From Candidatus Sacchlamyda saccharinae (GTDB taxonomy: Bacteria; Chlamydiota; Chlamydiia; Chlamydiales; Rhabdochlamydiaceae), in the NCBI GenBank assembly GCA_030408505.1, contig JAUHQI010000001.1, positions 1 to 50,264 of the forward strand: a stretch of DNA of 50,264 nucleotides. The letters are read 5' to 3'. The position numbers were made by a program, and so were the translations under genes. Positions 8,370 through 16,046 of the stretch are shown here, piece after piece. Numbering within the stretch: the first letter of the stretch is position 1; each line of letters opens with the position of its first letter. A model generated the notes under the pieces. The model did not search any database, was not told where the DNA came from, and saw nothing but the letters and a program-made list of their open reading frames with translations.

Positions 8370-9422
8370 CTATTCGAAGCTGTATTCTTCGACTTTGTAG
8401 GCGTCGTATTGGTTGATGAGGTCGTGGGCCTTGTCGGGGTCGAGATCGCGGAGCTGGTCGTAAACCTTTAGGCCTTTGGCCGTCTCGCCTTTGCGGAAAT
8501 AGAGCTTGCCTAGGCGAAGTAGTATTTCGTTGTTACTTGGATCGATACTAAGGATTTGTTCGTACTCTTTTTGCTCTTCTTCGGGCTTCTCTAGCTCTTT
8601 GTAAAGGCTAGCGCGTTGCACATGTACCCAGGGATCGCTCGGTGCATACTCATCGATGATGTGGTATTCTTCTAGGGCTCTTTCGAGGGCCATTTCAAAT
8701 TTTTTGTGCATTTCATCTGAAGCGTACTCAGGAGGTTCCCAGCAAAGCTCTTCGTTGAGGGCCATTTTTTTGGGGTCTTGGTAGAGCGTTGCAAGAGCTA
8801 CATAATTGCCTGCGAGAGAGGCGTGCGCTTCGAGGTCAGAGGGCTCTTCTTTAAGAAGGCGGATGTGTTCATTTATCGATGTGAGAACGAGCATCTCTTT
8901 GAGCTTTAAAAGGTCTTTCCACCTAGTCCAGATCCGAAACTTTTCAATGAGATAAGTGAGAGTTTCTGAAGATTGTACCCATCTGTTCTCTACATTTTTG
9001 ATTTTAAGAAGAGAAATAAGATGAACGATAGCTTTAGTGATACAGCAATGGTATTCAAGTGTCCCTTGATCAAAGGGGATGCACGAGTGGATCGTCTCGA
9101 TGAACTCATCGCGCAGCTGCATCAGCCTCTCGGGTCTTCTACCTTGCATGTAGAAGAGGAGAACAAGGTAGGTGAAGACTGTTAAGAAAATACCAGCTAG
9201 CCAAAAAGCCATAGCAGTCGACTGCAAAAACTGGGAGCACAAGAGACCAAAAAAAACGAGCTCAAGTGAGAGGATAAAGGTAAAGATGGCATGAAAAATG
9301 ATGTAGCTCCGGTTGATTTTTGCAAACCGAGCGATGTAAGGGTCTGAAAGATCTCCAATCTTTTCTTGGAAAATAGCTGTGTTAAATACGACGCAGCTTT
9401 CGCGGTGAGTGGTTGAGGTCAT
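8370..9422 (-). CDS. Inner-membrane TPR-repeat protein
   Basis: A 350-residue protein with two adjacent membrane helices at about residues 35-58 and 70-92 (HAIFTFILSLELVFFGLLCS and FWLAGIFLTVFTYLVLLFYM), a helical middle, and C-terminal TPR units. The clearest TPRs are around residues 245-330 (PWVHVQRASLYKELEKPEEE, then NNEILLRLGKLYFRKGETAK). It probably recruits protein partners at the cytoplasmic face of the inner membrane; no enzyme motif is seen. The ATG at 9422 lacks a strong ribosome site. It is transcribed toward the large inverted repeat and lies 18 bp downstream of the small lipoprotein gene on the same strand. Confidence 0.65.
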   Translation of the reverse strand: MTSTTHRESCVVFNTAIFQEKIGDLSDPYIARFAKINRSYIIFHAIFTFILSLELVFFGLLCSQFLQSTAMAFWLAGIFLTVFTYLVLLFYMQGRRPERLMQLRDEFIETIHSCIPFDQGTLEYHCCITKAIVHLISLLKIKNVENRWVQSSETLTYLIEKFRIWTRWKDLLKLKEMLVLTSINEHIRLLKEEPSDLEAHASLAGNYVALATLYQDPKKMALNEELCWEPPEYASDEMHKKFEMALERALEEYHIIDEYAPSDPWVHVQRASLYKELEKPEEEQKEYEQILSIDPSNNEILLRLGKLYFRKGETAKGLKVYDQLRDLDPDKAHDLINQYDAYKVEEYSFE

Positions 9423-9440
9423 ACGTTAATATTACCCCAA

Positions 9441-9833
9441 TCAGTAGCTATCATCAACAGTTGCTTTCATGGCGAGAATAACTCTTCTTGAGACGCCAGC
9501 TTGATAGAGCTTTGCCTCGTCTTCAGGTGTTAAGTAAAAGGTGCTTCGTGTGGCTCCAATTTCGTGAATAATCACTTCGTCGGATACCCCAGCGCGCACT
9601 AAGTTGATGATGTCTTGGGAATTTAGAGGTTGGTAATCATTGAGCTTGTCGAGTGTTTGAGGATAATGCCTATCGAGCCTGTGTAGGTCATTTGGGGTGA
9701 GTTTATGCTCCATTGCAGTGAGTAGCACGCTGTCATCGGCAGAGGCCATTAGTGCAGCAGTTTCTATTTGGGTCTTAGATTGGCAGCTGCAAAACACAAT
9801 GCAAAGGGTGAGACAAACATACTTTTTCATCAT
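9441..9833 (-). CDS. Small putative lipoprotein with tandem helical AGVS motifs
   Basis: A 130-residue protein starting MMKKYVCLTLCIVFCSCQSK, a short signal peptide ending in a Cys-rich stretch that could be lipidated, although the lipobox is not canonical. The C-terminal half holds two related units, LVRAGVSDEVIIHEI and LYQAGVSRRVILAM, each a helix followed by AGVS; this pattern is frequent in envelope proteins of the PVC group, with no defined function. The open frame extends upstream to 10067, but that part overlaps the divergent gene and precedes an obvious signal peptide, so 9833 is taken as the start. A plausible promoter (TTGCAA-N17-TAACTA) lies in the divergent gap. Confidence 0.6.
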   Translation of the reverse strand: MMKKYVCLTLCIVFCSCQSKTQIETAALMASADDSVLLTAMEHKLTPNDLHRLDRHYPQTLDKLNDYQPLNSQDIINLVRAGVSDEVIIHEIGATRSTFYLTPEDEAKLYQAGVSRRVILAMKATVDDSY

Positions 9834-9896
9834 AAATATAGTTACCACGATCGAGGTATATTTGCAAAATTCGCTTGCTCCTGAGTAAAAAATTAT

Positions 9897-9925
9897 TTGC
9901 TTTGTAATGCATGTAGGGGTAAAAT
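9897..9925 (+). promoter_or_regulatory. Sigma-70-type promoter of the gene at 9964
   Basis: TTGCTT, a 17-base spacer and TAAAAT lie about 40 bp upstream of the start codon, followed by AAGGAG at 9952-9957. Position and spacing fit a housekeeping promoter. Confidence 0.5.
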
Positions 9926-9963
9926 CTCGCTTCAAAAAAATCACAAAAACTAAGGAGATTACT

Positions 9964-10425
9964 ATGGCAGCAGCAACTATTCCAAGGGGAGCGACAATAC
10001 AAATTGATGCGGTTCCAAATTTTGATACTCTTACAGAAGATGCAGCCGAGGCTGTTCTATATGACACGTTAGTACCAGCCTGTGAAGCGAAAGGAGTGAT
10101 GCTTTCTCAGTATGGGAATCATGCTGCTAGTGGAACAGTAGTAAGCGCTCAAGAGTATAGGGAGAGTAAAGCTGGAAAAAAACTTTTCAACGTGCAACGT
10201 GTTCAAAAAGCTTTTGCTTCAGTACATGGTATTGTTGAAAACCGAACAACCTATAAAAGTGGATCTTACGGGCTGAAGCATGTGTTTGAGAAGCAGCAAA
10301 GTGAGTATTTATCGAATGGGGATCTTATCGCTGCGATGTTAGTTCAAGGGTATGCTGCCCGCTTTGGAAAACAGACAGAAGGTGCGGATGTAAATGCTGA
10401 GTTTAAAGTAGTAGTAAAAGCGTAG
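9964..10425 (+). CDS. Conserved-looking protein of unknown function
   Basis: A 153-residue soluble protein that I do not recognise. The ATG at 9964 has a good AAGGAG site, and a sigma-70-type promoter and a terminator hairpin bracket the gene, so it is a well-delimited single transcription unit. The sequence has an N-terminal half rich in Ala and Thr and a more structured C-terminal half, with SGSYGLKHVFEKQQSEYLSN near residue 100 and GDLIAAMLVQGYAARFG near residue 120. No signal peptide, membrane helix or catalytic motif is evident. An in-frame GTG or ATG upstream (from 9907) would add residues that lack a ribosome site. Confidence 0.7.
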   Translation: MAAATIPRGATIQIDAVPNFDTLTEDAAEAVLYDTLVPACEAKGVMLSQYGNHAASGTVVSAQEYRESKAGKKLFNVQRVQKAFASVHGIVENRTTYKSGSYGLKHVFEKQQSEYLSNGDLIAAMLVQGYAARFGKQTEGADVNAEFKVVVKA

Positions 10426-10440
10426 GGTTACGCTTTTTTT
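10417..10440 (+). terminator. Intrinsic terminator
   Basis: AAAGCGTA, loop GGGT, TACGCTTT and a run of T residues form an 8 bp stem with a T-tail. It overlaps the stop codon of the gene ending at 10425 and the 3' end of the convergent MFS gene. Confidence 0.7.
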
Positions 10441-11666
10441 GCGTTAAAAGAGCGAACAAACAGCAAGAGAGCACCAAGCAAACTGCATGAGGCTGTGAAG
10501 AGGTAAAGTTTGTGGATGTCGAGGCCGGCAATGATACCGCCGATGATGGGGCCTAGAATCGAGGCAACGGCCACAATCGATTGGTTCACTCCCAAAATAC
10601 TCCCCTGCATATGTTTTTCTCCACTTAGGGATATGGTTGCGAGGCCGTTGGTCCAGGAGAGGGCAGCAGCGAGTGTTGCTACAAAAAAGTGGAAGAGAAA
10701 GAGAAAAAGGGGCTCTCTTGGAATGAGGGTTAGGTAGAGGAAAATACTTAAGAAGGCCAGGCCAAAGTAAAAAGTTCTCGAAGATTTTAAGATCCTTGAG
10801 AGGAGGGGATTGATGAGGAAGTTTGCTAAGGACCAAATGAGACCAATCGAGACAAAAGTGAGTGTGATCACATTGATCGATACGTTATAGACATCGATGA
10901 GATAGGTTGATAGAAACTGCATCGAAGGGATCCAACAAAGCATAAAGAGAAAGTATACGATATAGATGCCCCGCACCTCTTTGGATCGGATTGCCTTGCC
11001 AATACTCTTGATGCTTTTGAAAAAATCAATCTTATCGTGGTGTTTTGCCTTGTGGCTTTCTTTGTAAAACTGGATCAGTAGCGCCAAATTGATGGCCGAG
11101 AGTCCCGCTGTGATAAAAAAGGGAATGTCGGGGCGGAAAAAAATATCAAGGTCGGGATTAGAAAAACTCCCACCACAAAGAATAGCTAAAACAAAGCCAA
11201 GGCCCCCTAAGACTCCAATCCACCCAAAATTGCGGGTTCTTTCTCTTTGGGTATGGGAGATATCCGAAATAGCAGCTAAGCAGATTGAGAGATTGCCGGC
11301 AAAAAAACCGGTGATCGTTCGTCCTATCCATAGAAGGGGAAGTACGCGCATTTGGATGCCAAGGCCCGTTAGAAGGTAGCCAATGATCCCGCCAGAGATC
11401 GTTCCCATGAGGACCTTTTTTCTCCCCAATCGATCTGATGTACTACCAATCAGGGGTGCTCCAAAGAATTGTGCTAGGGGAAAAGACGCGATCAAAAGCC
11501 CCAAAAGAAAGGTCCGCTGAAAGAGCGTCCCTTCAGCTAGGAGGTTAAAATGGGGCTTTAAGAATAAGGGCGTAAAGATAGGGTAGACAATCGCGAGGCC
11601 AAAAGTGTCGATAAAGTAGGTGAGAAGGACCGGAAAAAACCGGCGACTCCAAACAGGCTCATTCAT
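10428..11666 (-). CDS. MFS drug/metabolite efflux transporter (TetA-like)
   Basis: A 412-residue inner-membrane protein with twelve predicted helices. The loop between helices 2 and 3 carries the MFS motif A, GSTSDRLGRKKVLMG near residue 75, and the helix 5 region ISDISHTQRERTRNFGWIG resembles the drug:H+ antiporter (TetA) branch. It probably exports a small molecule in exchange for protons; substrate unknown. Its ATG overlaps the stop of the PhoB-like gene (ATGA), so the regulator and transporter are one transcription unit, which suggests the regulator may control its own partner. Confidence 0.82.
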   Translation of the reverse strand: MNEPVWSRRFFPVLLTYFIDTFGLAIVYPIFTPLFLKPHFNLLAEGTLFQRTFLLGLLIASFPLAQFFGAPLIGSTSDRLGRKKVLMGTISGGIIGYLLTGLGIQMRVLPLLWIGRTITGFFAGNLSICLAAISDISHTQRERTRNFGWIGVLGGLGFVLAILCGGSFSNPDLDIFFRPDIPFFITAGLSAINLALLIQFYKESHKAKHHDKIDFFKSIKSIGKAIRSKEVRGIYIVYFLFMLCWIPSMQFLSTYLIDVYNVSINVITLTFVSIGLIWSLANFLINPLLSRILKSSRTFYFGLAFLSIFLYLTLIPREPLFLFLFHFFVATLAAALSWTNGLATISLSGEKHMQGSILGVNQSIVAVASILGPIIGGIIAGLDIHKLYLFTASCSLLGALLLFVRSFNAKKA

Positions 11667-12373
11667 TCTTTTACAGCAGCGGCTTCTTCTTCTTTAAATC
11701 GGTACCCTACTCCGCGGACGGTTTCAATCCACTGGAAGTTGGGCCCTAGTTTTTTTCGAAGTGAGGCGATGTGCACATCAATGTTTCGGTCGACAATGAA
11801 AGCATCATCATTGTGGATGTCATCGAGAAGCTGGTTGCGCGTCATGACCTTACCCCGATTGGAGAGAAGGCGCTTTAGGATACCAAACTCTGAGAGGGTT
11901 ATCGGTTGGATAAATTCACCCTTCTTCAGCAAATAGCGGTCGATATCGAGGGTAAACTCTCCGAAAGTAACAACATTGAGAGTTTTTTCTGGATCTGCCA
12001 TTCGCCTGAGCACTGCTTTTACTCGTGAGAAAAGTACTTTTGGAGAGAAAGGTTTAGCAACATAATCATCAGCACCAAGCTCTAGGCCCAGCACCACATC
12101 GATCTCTTCTGATTTAGCCGTCAGAATGATCACAGGGATATCTTTGAGCTCAGGGTTCCCTTTGATTTTTCTGCAAACATCTAAGCCGTTCTGTCCTGGA
12201 AGCATGATGTCAAGGATGACCAGATCGGGCTTTTCGCGCTCAACGGCGCGGTAGCCATTTATCCCATCCACCTCTACGTGGAGCTTATAGCCAGACACTT
12301 CGGCCTGGAGCTTAATCAGGGATGCAATATCTTCTTCATCTTCAATCAAAAGAATTCGTTTTTTATGACCCAT
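11663..12373 (-). CDS. OmpR/PhoB-family response regulator
   Basis: A 236-residue two-component regulator. The receiver domain (residues 5-120) has the acidic pair EDEED near residue 11, the phosphoacceptor Asp55 in VILDIMLPG, and Lys in ILTAKS. The C-terminal winged-helix domain (about residues 135-230) ends with the typical NIDVHIASLRKKLG and VRGVGYRF segments. It would bind tandem DNA sites and activate transcription when phosphorylated. GAGG lies eight bases before the ATG. No sensor kinase is adjacent; a PhoR-like kinase lacking a neighbouring regulator is encoded at 42767-44536 and is the obvious partner candidate. Exact orthology to PhoB is not proven. Confidence 0.88.
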   Translation of the reverse strand: MGHKKRILLIEDEEDIASLIKLQAEVSGYKLHVEVDGINGYRAVEREKPDLVILDIMLPGQNGLDVCRKIKGNPELKDIPVIILTAKSEEIDVVLGLELGADDYVAKPFSPKVLFSRVKAVLRRMADPEKTLNVVTFGEFTLDIDRYLLKKGEFIQPITLSEFGILKRLLSNRGKVMTRNQLLDDIHNDDAFIVDRNIDVHIASLRKKLGPNFQWIETVRGVGYRFKEEEAAAVKE

Positions 12374-12505
12374 GTCGGTACCTCGCTATTAATGTAAATT
12401 TTCAGTAAACCAATTCCAAGAAAAAAATGCAATTTGAAAAATTTTGACGTAAAACTGAATTGCATACTACTTTTTTTTGAGTAATTACATTGCAAATAAG
12501 AAATA

Positions 12506-13316
12506 ATGGGTAACTATATATCGAGTATGGGTTCTAAATATTATGCTCTTCTACCTACAGATAAATTTTTCGATTCACCAGACACAACTGTTATTCGAGC
12601 AAAAAAGAGGGGTGCACAGGGGCGTTCCGACTTATTATTATCCTCAGGAACAGAAGTTAAGGGGGTGAATGCTCAGGACCAGATAGAGAATTAGACTTTC
12701 AAGAGTATGTCGCGCTTATTCATTTTCTCAATGGTTCATTGCCTGCAGGATGGGAAGTTACTCCCGATACCGTTCCTTCATTTTTAGAGAGATTAAGAAC
12801 ATCGGACTTTGGGGAAGGAATTAAGAAATTATCTATTTGTTCAGTTCTAGGTGACTTAGAGTCTTCTGGTATTCTTACTGATAATGAACTTAAGAAAGTT
12901 ATCGAATACTGCCCGAATCTTTGCGACCTAGAACTTTATCGTTGTTTGAGCCTTACAGAAGATGGTTTGAAAATGCTAGATAACCTAACTAGCTTAAAAC
13001 GACTTTCACTTATACCCAAACCAATTCAAGAGTCGGCTCTGAGCTTTGTCGGCTTTTTCTCAAATATTCCATCAACTCATCGCGCCGTGTCTATGAACAC
13101 GGCTGCTTTTCGTTGCTAAAAAATTTGAGGAGCCTCCTCGCCCAAAACCAACTCTTGAATCGTTTTGGGTATAGTTGAACTTAGCGTGTTACTGACAACG
13201 TGATCAGTGGATTAGATCAAATTGAAGGTTTAGTAGATCTGAGTTTATAGAATTGTTATAAAATCACTAACGCCTCTGCTGAAGCTATTGCCAATATCCT
13301 CATCTGGAGAGGTTAA
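12506..13316 (+). pseudogene. Broken leucine-rich-repeat effector-like gene carrying MITE copy B
   Basis: The gene starts MGNYISSMGSKYYALLP and has an LRR region of the Cys-containing (AMN1/F-box-LRR) type: NLCDLELYRCLSLTEDGLKM then LTSLKRLSL. It is broken three ways. A run of five G at about 12661 shifts the frame; one more G restores EVKGGECSGPD and then LDFQEYVALIHFL. MITE copy B interrupts the frame at 13013. Removing the element plus one TA restores the original frame, which continues with VTDNVISGLDQIEGLVDLSL and NCYKITNASAEAIANI, but in-frame TGA, TAG and TAG stops are present. It was probably a host-targeted protein-interaction effector and is now non-functional. Confidence 0.75.
13013..13171. 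mobile_element. Palindromic MITE-like element, copy B (159 bp)
   Basis: Ends TACCCAAACC and GTTTTGGGTA, flanked by TA at 13011-13012 and 13172-13173. The central hairpin is GCCGTGTCTATGAACACGGC. It lies inside the LRR pseudogene; the residues it adds to the truncated frame (PKPIQESALSF onward) are element-encoded. Both arms share the variant AGAGTYGG in the terminal repeat. Confidence 0.88.
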
Positions 13317-13332
13317 ACGTGCAAATTCTTCT

Positions 13333-14076
13333 TTATTTTTTTTGGTTTCCTGCGAAAATAGTCCATAAACGAATGAGAATATTAATAGCATTCAGATACA
13401 TGTTTAAAGCATGATTGATTTCATCAAAAAATGGACTTTGCGCCTCGCTCCTTGCTTTATGAGTGTCGTAGACCACAAGACCAGTAAATAATGCGAGTCC
13501 TCCTATTAAGGATATTTCATGAGCAAGAAGGGCTGCTGAACCAGACAATGCAAGTGTAGAAATAGATGCTATACAAATGGCTCCTAATGCAACCATCATA
13601 ATTTTTTCGTATCTTTCAAAGCTTTCTTTGAGAGTCATAGATAGGGCTCCCAGTCCTCCTACCACTCCCACTGTAGCTACTGATGCTGCTAGAAAAGCCG
13701 TTGGGTTAATCAATACAGCTGGACTCAAGGATAGTCCTTGAAAAACTGCAAAAGCTCCAAAAAAAGCATGTTTTTCCTGAGTATTTTCTTTAGGTGTACG
13801 AATTGTTGCAATGGCTAAGTTAATTGCAATTGCAGTTAGAATCAATGGCGCTATTACAGGTGATAAATGGATAGAAAGGTTTAAAATTGTCGCTGCAAAA
13901 CCAATTCTTTCAGCTATAAAAGCCGTAGCACATGTAACTGCAAATGCCAGTGCGGCATAGGCATATACTTTACTGATTTTTTCAGAAACTTTAGGGGCTT
14001 CTTTAGAAAACCTTGTTCTCGTGTGGAACTGGGTTGTTGGTCTTGGTCCATGTGAATTAATTGTGATTTCTGCCAT
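13333..14076 (-). CDS. Bax inhibitor-1 (BI-1/YccA)-family membrane protein
   Basis: A 247-residue protein with seven hydrophobic helices. After a polar N-terminus (residues 1-30) come helices with the family pattern: HAFFGAFAVFQGLSLSPAVL near residue 105, and the diagnostic GGLALFTGLVVYDTHKARSE near residue 190, where the family has L-[FY]-x-x-x-x-x-[YF]-D-T. The short, charged C-terminus (GNQKK) also fits. Relatives are calcium-leak channels or regulators of the membrane protease FtsH; in eukaryotes they suppress cell death. Whether this one acts in the bacterium or on the host cannot be told. GGAG lies seven bases upstream of the ATG. Confidence 0.8.
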   Translation of the reverse strand: MAEITINSHGPRPTTQFHTRTRFSKEAPKVSEKISKVYAYAALAFAVTCATAFIAERIGFAATILNLSIHLSPVIAPLILTAIAINLAIATIRTPKENTQEKHAFFGAFAVFQGLSLSPAVLINPTAFLAASVATVGVVGGLGALSMTLKESFERYEKIMMVALGAICIASISTLALSGSAALLAHEISLIGGLALFTGLVVYDTHKARSEAQSPFFDEINHALNMYLNAINILIRLWTIFAGNQKK

Positions 14077-14137
14077 TTTTTATCTCCAGCTACGCTAGTA
14101 ATGAGTAAATATTTAACCACTACTGTAGAATAAAATG

Positions 14138-14905
14138 CTACGCAAATTTCTCGGCGCGGATCTCATAAGGGGCTTTGGGTGGGTGTTTTTCTAAGAAAGT
14201 TTGGAAGGGGGAAAGCTCGCCTGAGACGAAGAAAGTGTGATGCGGCTTGTGCTTTTTGTTTTGGAGGTCTTTGAGCGTGTCTTTTGCAGTAGCGGCTACA
14301 CTTAATGCGGGGTTGAGGACGACGGTGCAAGGGTCGAGCTCTTCTTCGATCGCTCCTTTGAGGTGGGGGTAGTGGGTGCAGGCAAGAAGGAGGGTATCGA
14401 CCTCTTGCCCGAGGAGGGGTGCGATGCAGGCTTGAATGGTGGGTTGGGTGTTGGGGTCGTTGGATTCGATTTTCTCTTTTAGCTCGGGACAGGAGAGGGG
14501 ATAGGTGATGGCGCCAGGGATGGCGTTTTGGTAGATGCCAGAGCGCAAGGTGAGCTCAGTGGCAAGAATGCCGATCCGTTTGTTTTTGGTTGTTTGGGCG
14601 AGAAGGTTGATCGTGGGAGCGATCATCCCAAGTACAGGGAGGGGGAAGGCATTTGTTAGATTTTTTAGAGCCGCAGCGCTCGCTGTATGGCAGCCGATGA
14701 TGAGTAGTTTGACGTTTTGGGTGAAGAGAAAAGCGGCGATTTGTGTAGAGTAGCGGATGACTTCAGCTTCTGTTTTTTCGCCGTAAGGGAAGTGGGCTGT
14801 GTCGGCAAAATAGAGGATGTCTTCATTAGGGAGCTCAGCTTCGATGGCTTGGAGTATGCTAAGTCCTCCAACACCAGAATCTAATATGCCAATGGGGCCT
14901 GTCAT
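14138..14905 (-). CDS. murI: Glutamate racemase
   Basis: MurI interconverts L- and D-glutamate, supplying D-Glu for peptidoglycan stems. The 255-residue protein has the N-terminal IGILDSGVGGLSIL, the first catalytic cysteine Cys72 in IIGCHTASA, and the second, Cys176, in LLLACTHYPHL with the adjacent His178. The family normally has Asn after the first Cys (CNTASA); here it is His73, a notable change next to the active site. The ATG overlaps the stop of the LysM gene, placing murI at the end of the tol-pal unit. It implies a peptidoglycan pathway with its own D-Glu source. Confidence 0.9.
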   Translation of the reverse strand: MTGPIGILDSGVGGLSILQAIEAELPNEDILYFADTAHFPYGEKTEAEVIRYSTQIAAFLFTQNVKLLIIGCHTASAAALKNLTNAFPLPVLGMIAPTINLLAQTTKNKRIGILATELTLRSGIYQNAIPGAITYPLSCPELKEKIESNDPNTQPTIQACIAPLLGQEVDTLLLACTHYPHLKGAIEEELDPCTVVLNPALSVAATAKDTLKDLQNKKHKPHHTFFVSGELSPFQTFLEKHPPKAPYEIRAEKFA

Positions 14906-15414
14906 TGCGGGATCTTTAAATTTTGACCGATGATGATCGTGTTGGAGGTGAGTCCATTGATCCTTTTAAGATCGGACACGGTCGTGTTGTATTTGCGGGC
15001 AATCTTTTCAAGCGATTCGCCAGAAGAGACTTGGTGAATGGGGCTATTTGAGCCGATCGCTTTTGAGATAGAGGTAAGGGTTCCCTTTAGTTTTGTCACT
15101 TCGTGGACTTGCTTCTCAAGTACGGCAAGGGAATTGCTTGCTTGTGTGGTAAATCCACTTAGTTGGCGTAGATCGGTTACAATTTTATTTTGCGTTTTTT
15201 CAATCTCATCAATTCGCTTCTGAAGCTTTTCGTTAGACTGCAATTTGGCGAGTTGTTCTTTTAAAAGCTCAAGCTCGATTTTTTGCTCGCTAAAGTCTTT
15301 GCGCACATCCATAAGAGCGATGCGCACCTCTTCCAAAGTGTTTTGGTATTGGTTATTGCGCGCTTCTAAAGAGAAGGAGAGCAATAGAAGTAAGCAGGCA
15401 ATTATTTTTCCCAA
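14902..15414 (-). CDS. Exported coiled-coil LysM protein of the tol-pal cluster
   Basis: A 170-residue protein with a signal peptide (MGKIIACLLLLLSFSLEA), a coiled coil at about residues 25-100, and a C-terminal LysM domain (IHQVSSGESLEKIARKYNTT and GLTSNTIIIGQNLKIP). LysM binds N-acetylglucosamine-containing glycans, so it probably sits on periplasmic peptidoglycan. Position after pal and the N-terminal coiled coil recall CpoB/YbgF, but LysM replaces the TPR domain, as in the chlamydial LysM protein that follows pal. The only suitable start is a TTG within the end of pal (13 nt overlap), indicating coupled translation. Confidence 0.8.
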   Translation of the reverse strand: MGKIIACLLLLLSFSLEARNNQYQNTLEEVRIALMDVRKDFSEQKIELELLKEQLAKLQSNEKLQKRIDEIEKTQNKIVTDLRQLSGFTTQASNSLAVLEKQVHEVTKLKGTLTSISKAIGSNSPIHQVSSGESLEKIARKYNTTVSDLKRINGLTSNTIIIGQNLKIPQ

Positions 15415-16046
15415 ATTCGAAACTCCGCGCGTCTGTTACGGGCCCAAGCCGATGGATTGTGTCCTTGATCCGAAGGGTGCTCTTTTCCATAAGAGATGGA
15501 GTGAACGCGGTTGGGGCTGATCCCCCTTTGCACAATCAGCGAGCGGATATAGTTGGATCTTCTCGTTCCCAGGGCGAGATTGTAAGCTTCTGACCCTCTT
15601 TCATCGCAGTGGCCACCAACAGAAATATAAACGTTGGGATGCTTTTTCATATAGGCAACAGCTTTATCGATAATCTGCGTGTACTCAGGTCTGCGCAAAA
15701 CATGGTCGTCGGTGTTGAAGTAGACGTTTTGAAAGATTCCTGCAAGGTCGGAAAAGGCCTTTTTGAACTGGTTGAGACTAGGGATGTTGCCAGAGCCTGG
15801 AATGTCTCTAGGTTGAGGGATGGCAGCTTCTGCAAGTTGCATCTGCAGATCATCTTCTTCTAAGGGGATGAACTCATCGTCGATGGGTCCGTAAAACCCT
15901 TCACTTGCGAGCATCCCATCCGTATCATCGCCCCAAAGGGTTTTTAGTTTTTCCCACCTCGATTGAAGGGCGGAAAGGGCCCCTGTGCTGCGAGAGCAGC
16001 CCGTTAGCAGAGAAAGGGCACAGAGGAGTAGGACTATTCGTTTCAT
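15402..16046 (-). CDS. pal: Peptidoglycan-associated lipoprotein
   Basis: Pal is the outer-membrane lipoprotein that binds peptidoglycan and TolB. The 214-residue protein has a signal peptide with lipobox LLTGC (Cys17), an acidic linker, and an OmpA-like domain at about residues 105-210: VYFNTDDHVL, then the peptidoglycan-binding helix with VGGHCDERGSEAYNLALGTRRS, where the conserved Asp and Arg are present. The ATG at 16046 forms an ATGA overlap with the tolB stop; a slightly longer TTG start is possible but less likely. Confidence 0.93.
   Translation of the reverse strand: MKRIVLLLCALSLLTGCSRSTGALSALQSRWEKLKTLWGDDTDGMLASEGFYGPIDDEFIPLEEDDLQMQLAEAAIPQPRDIPGSGNIPSLNQFKKAFSDLAGIFQNVYFNTDDHVLRRPEYTQIIDKAVAYMKKHPNVYISVGGHCDERGSEAYNLALGTRRSNYIRSLIVQRGISPNRVHSISYGKEHPSDQGHNPSAWARNRRAEFRIWEK

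Noticed and set aside
9834..10067. Upstream extension of the small lipoprotein gene
   Set aside because: It overlaps the divergent gene and places a signal peptide internally.
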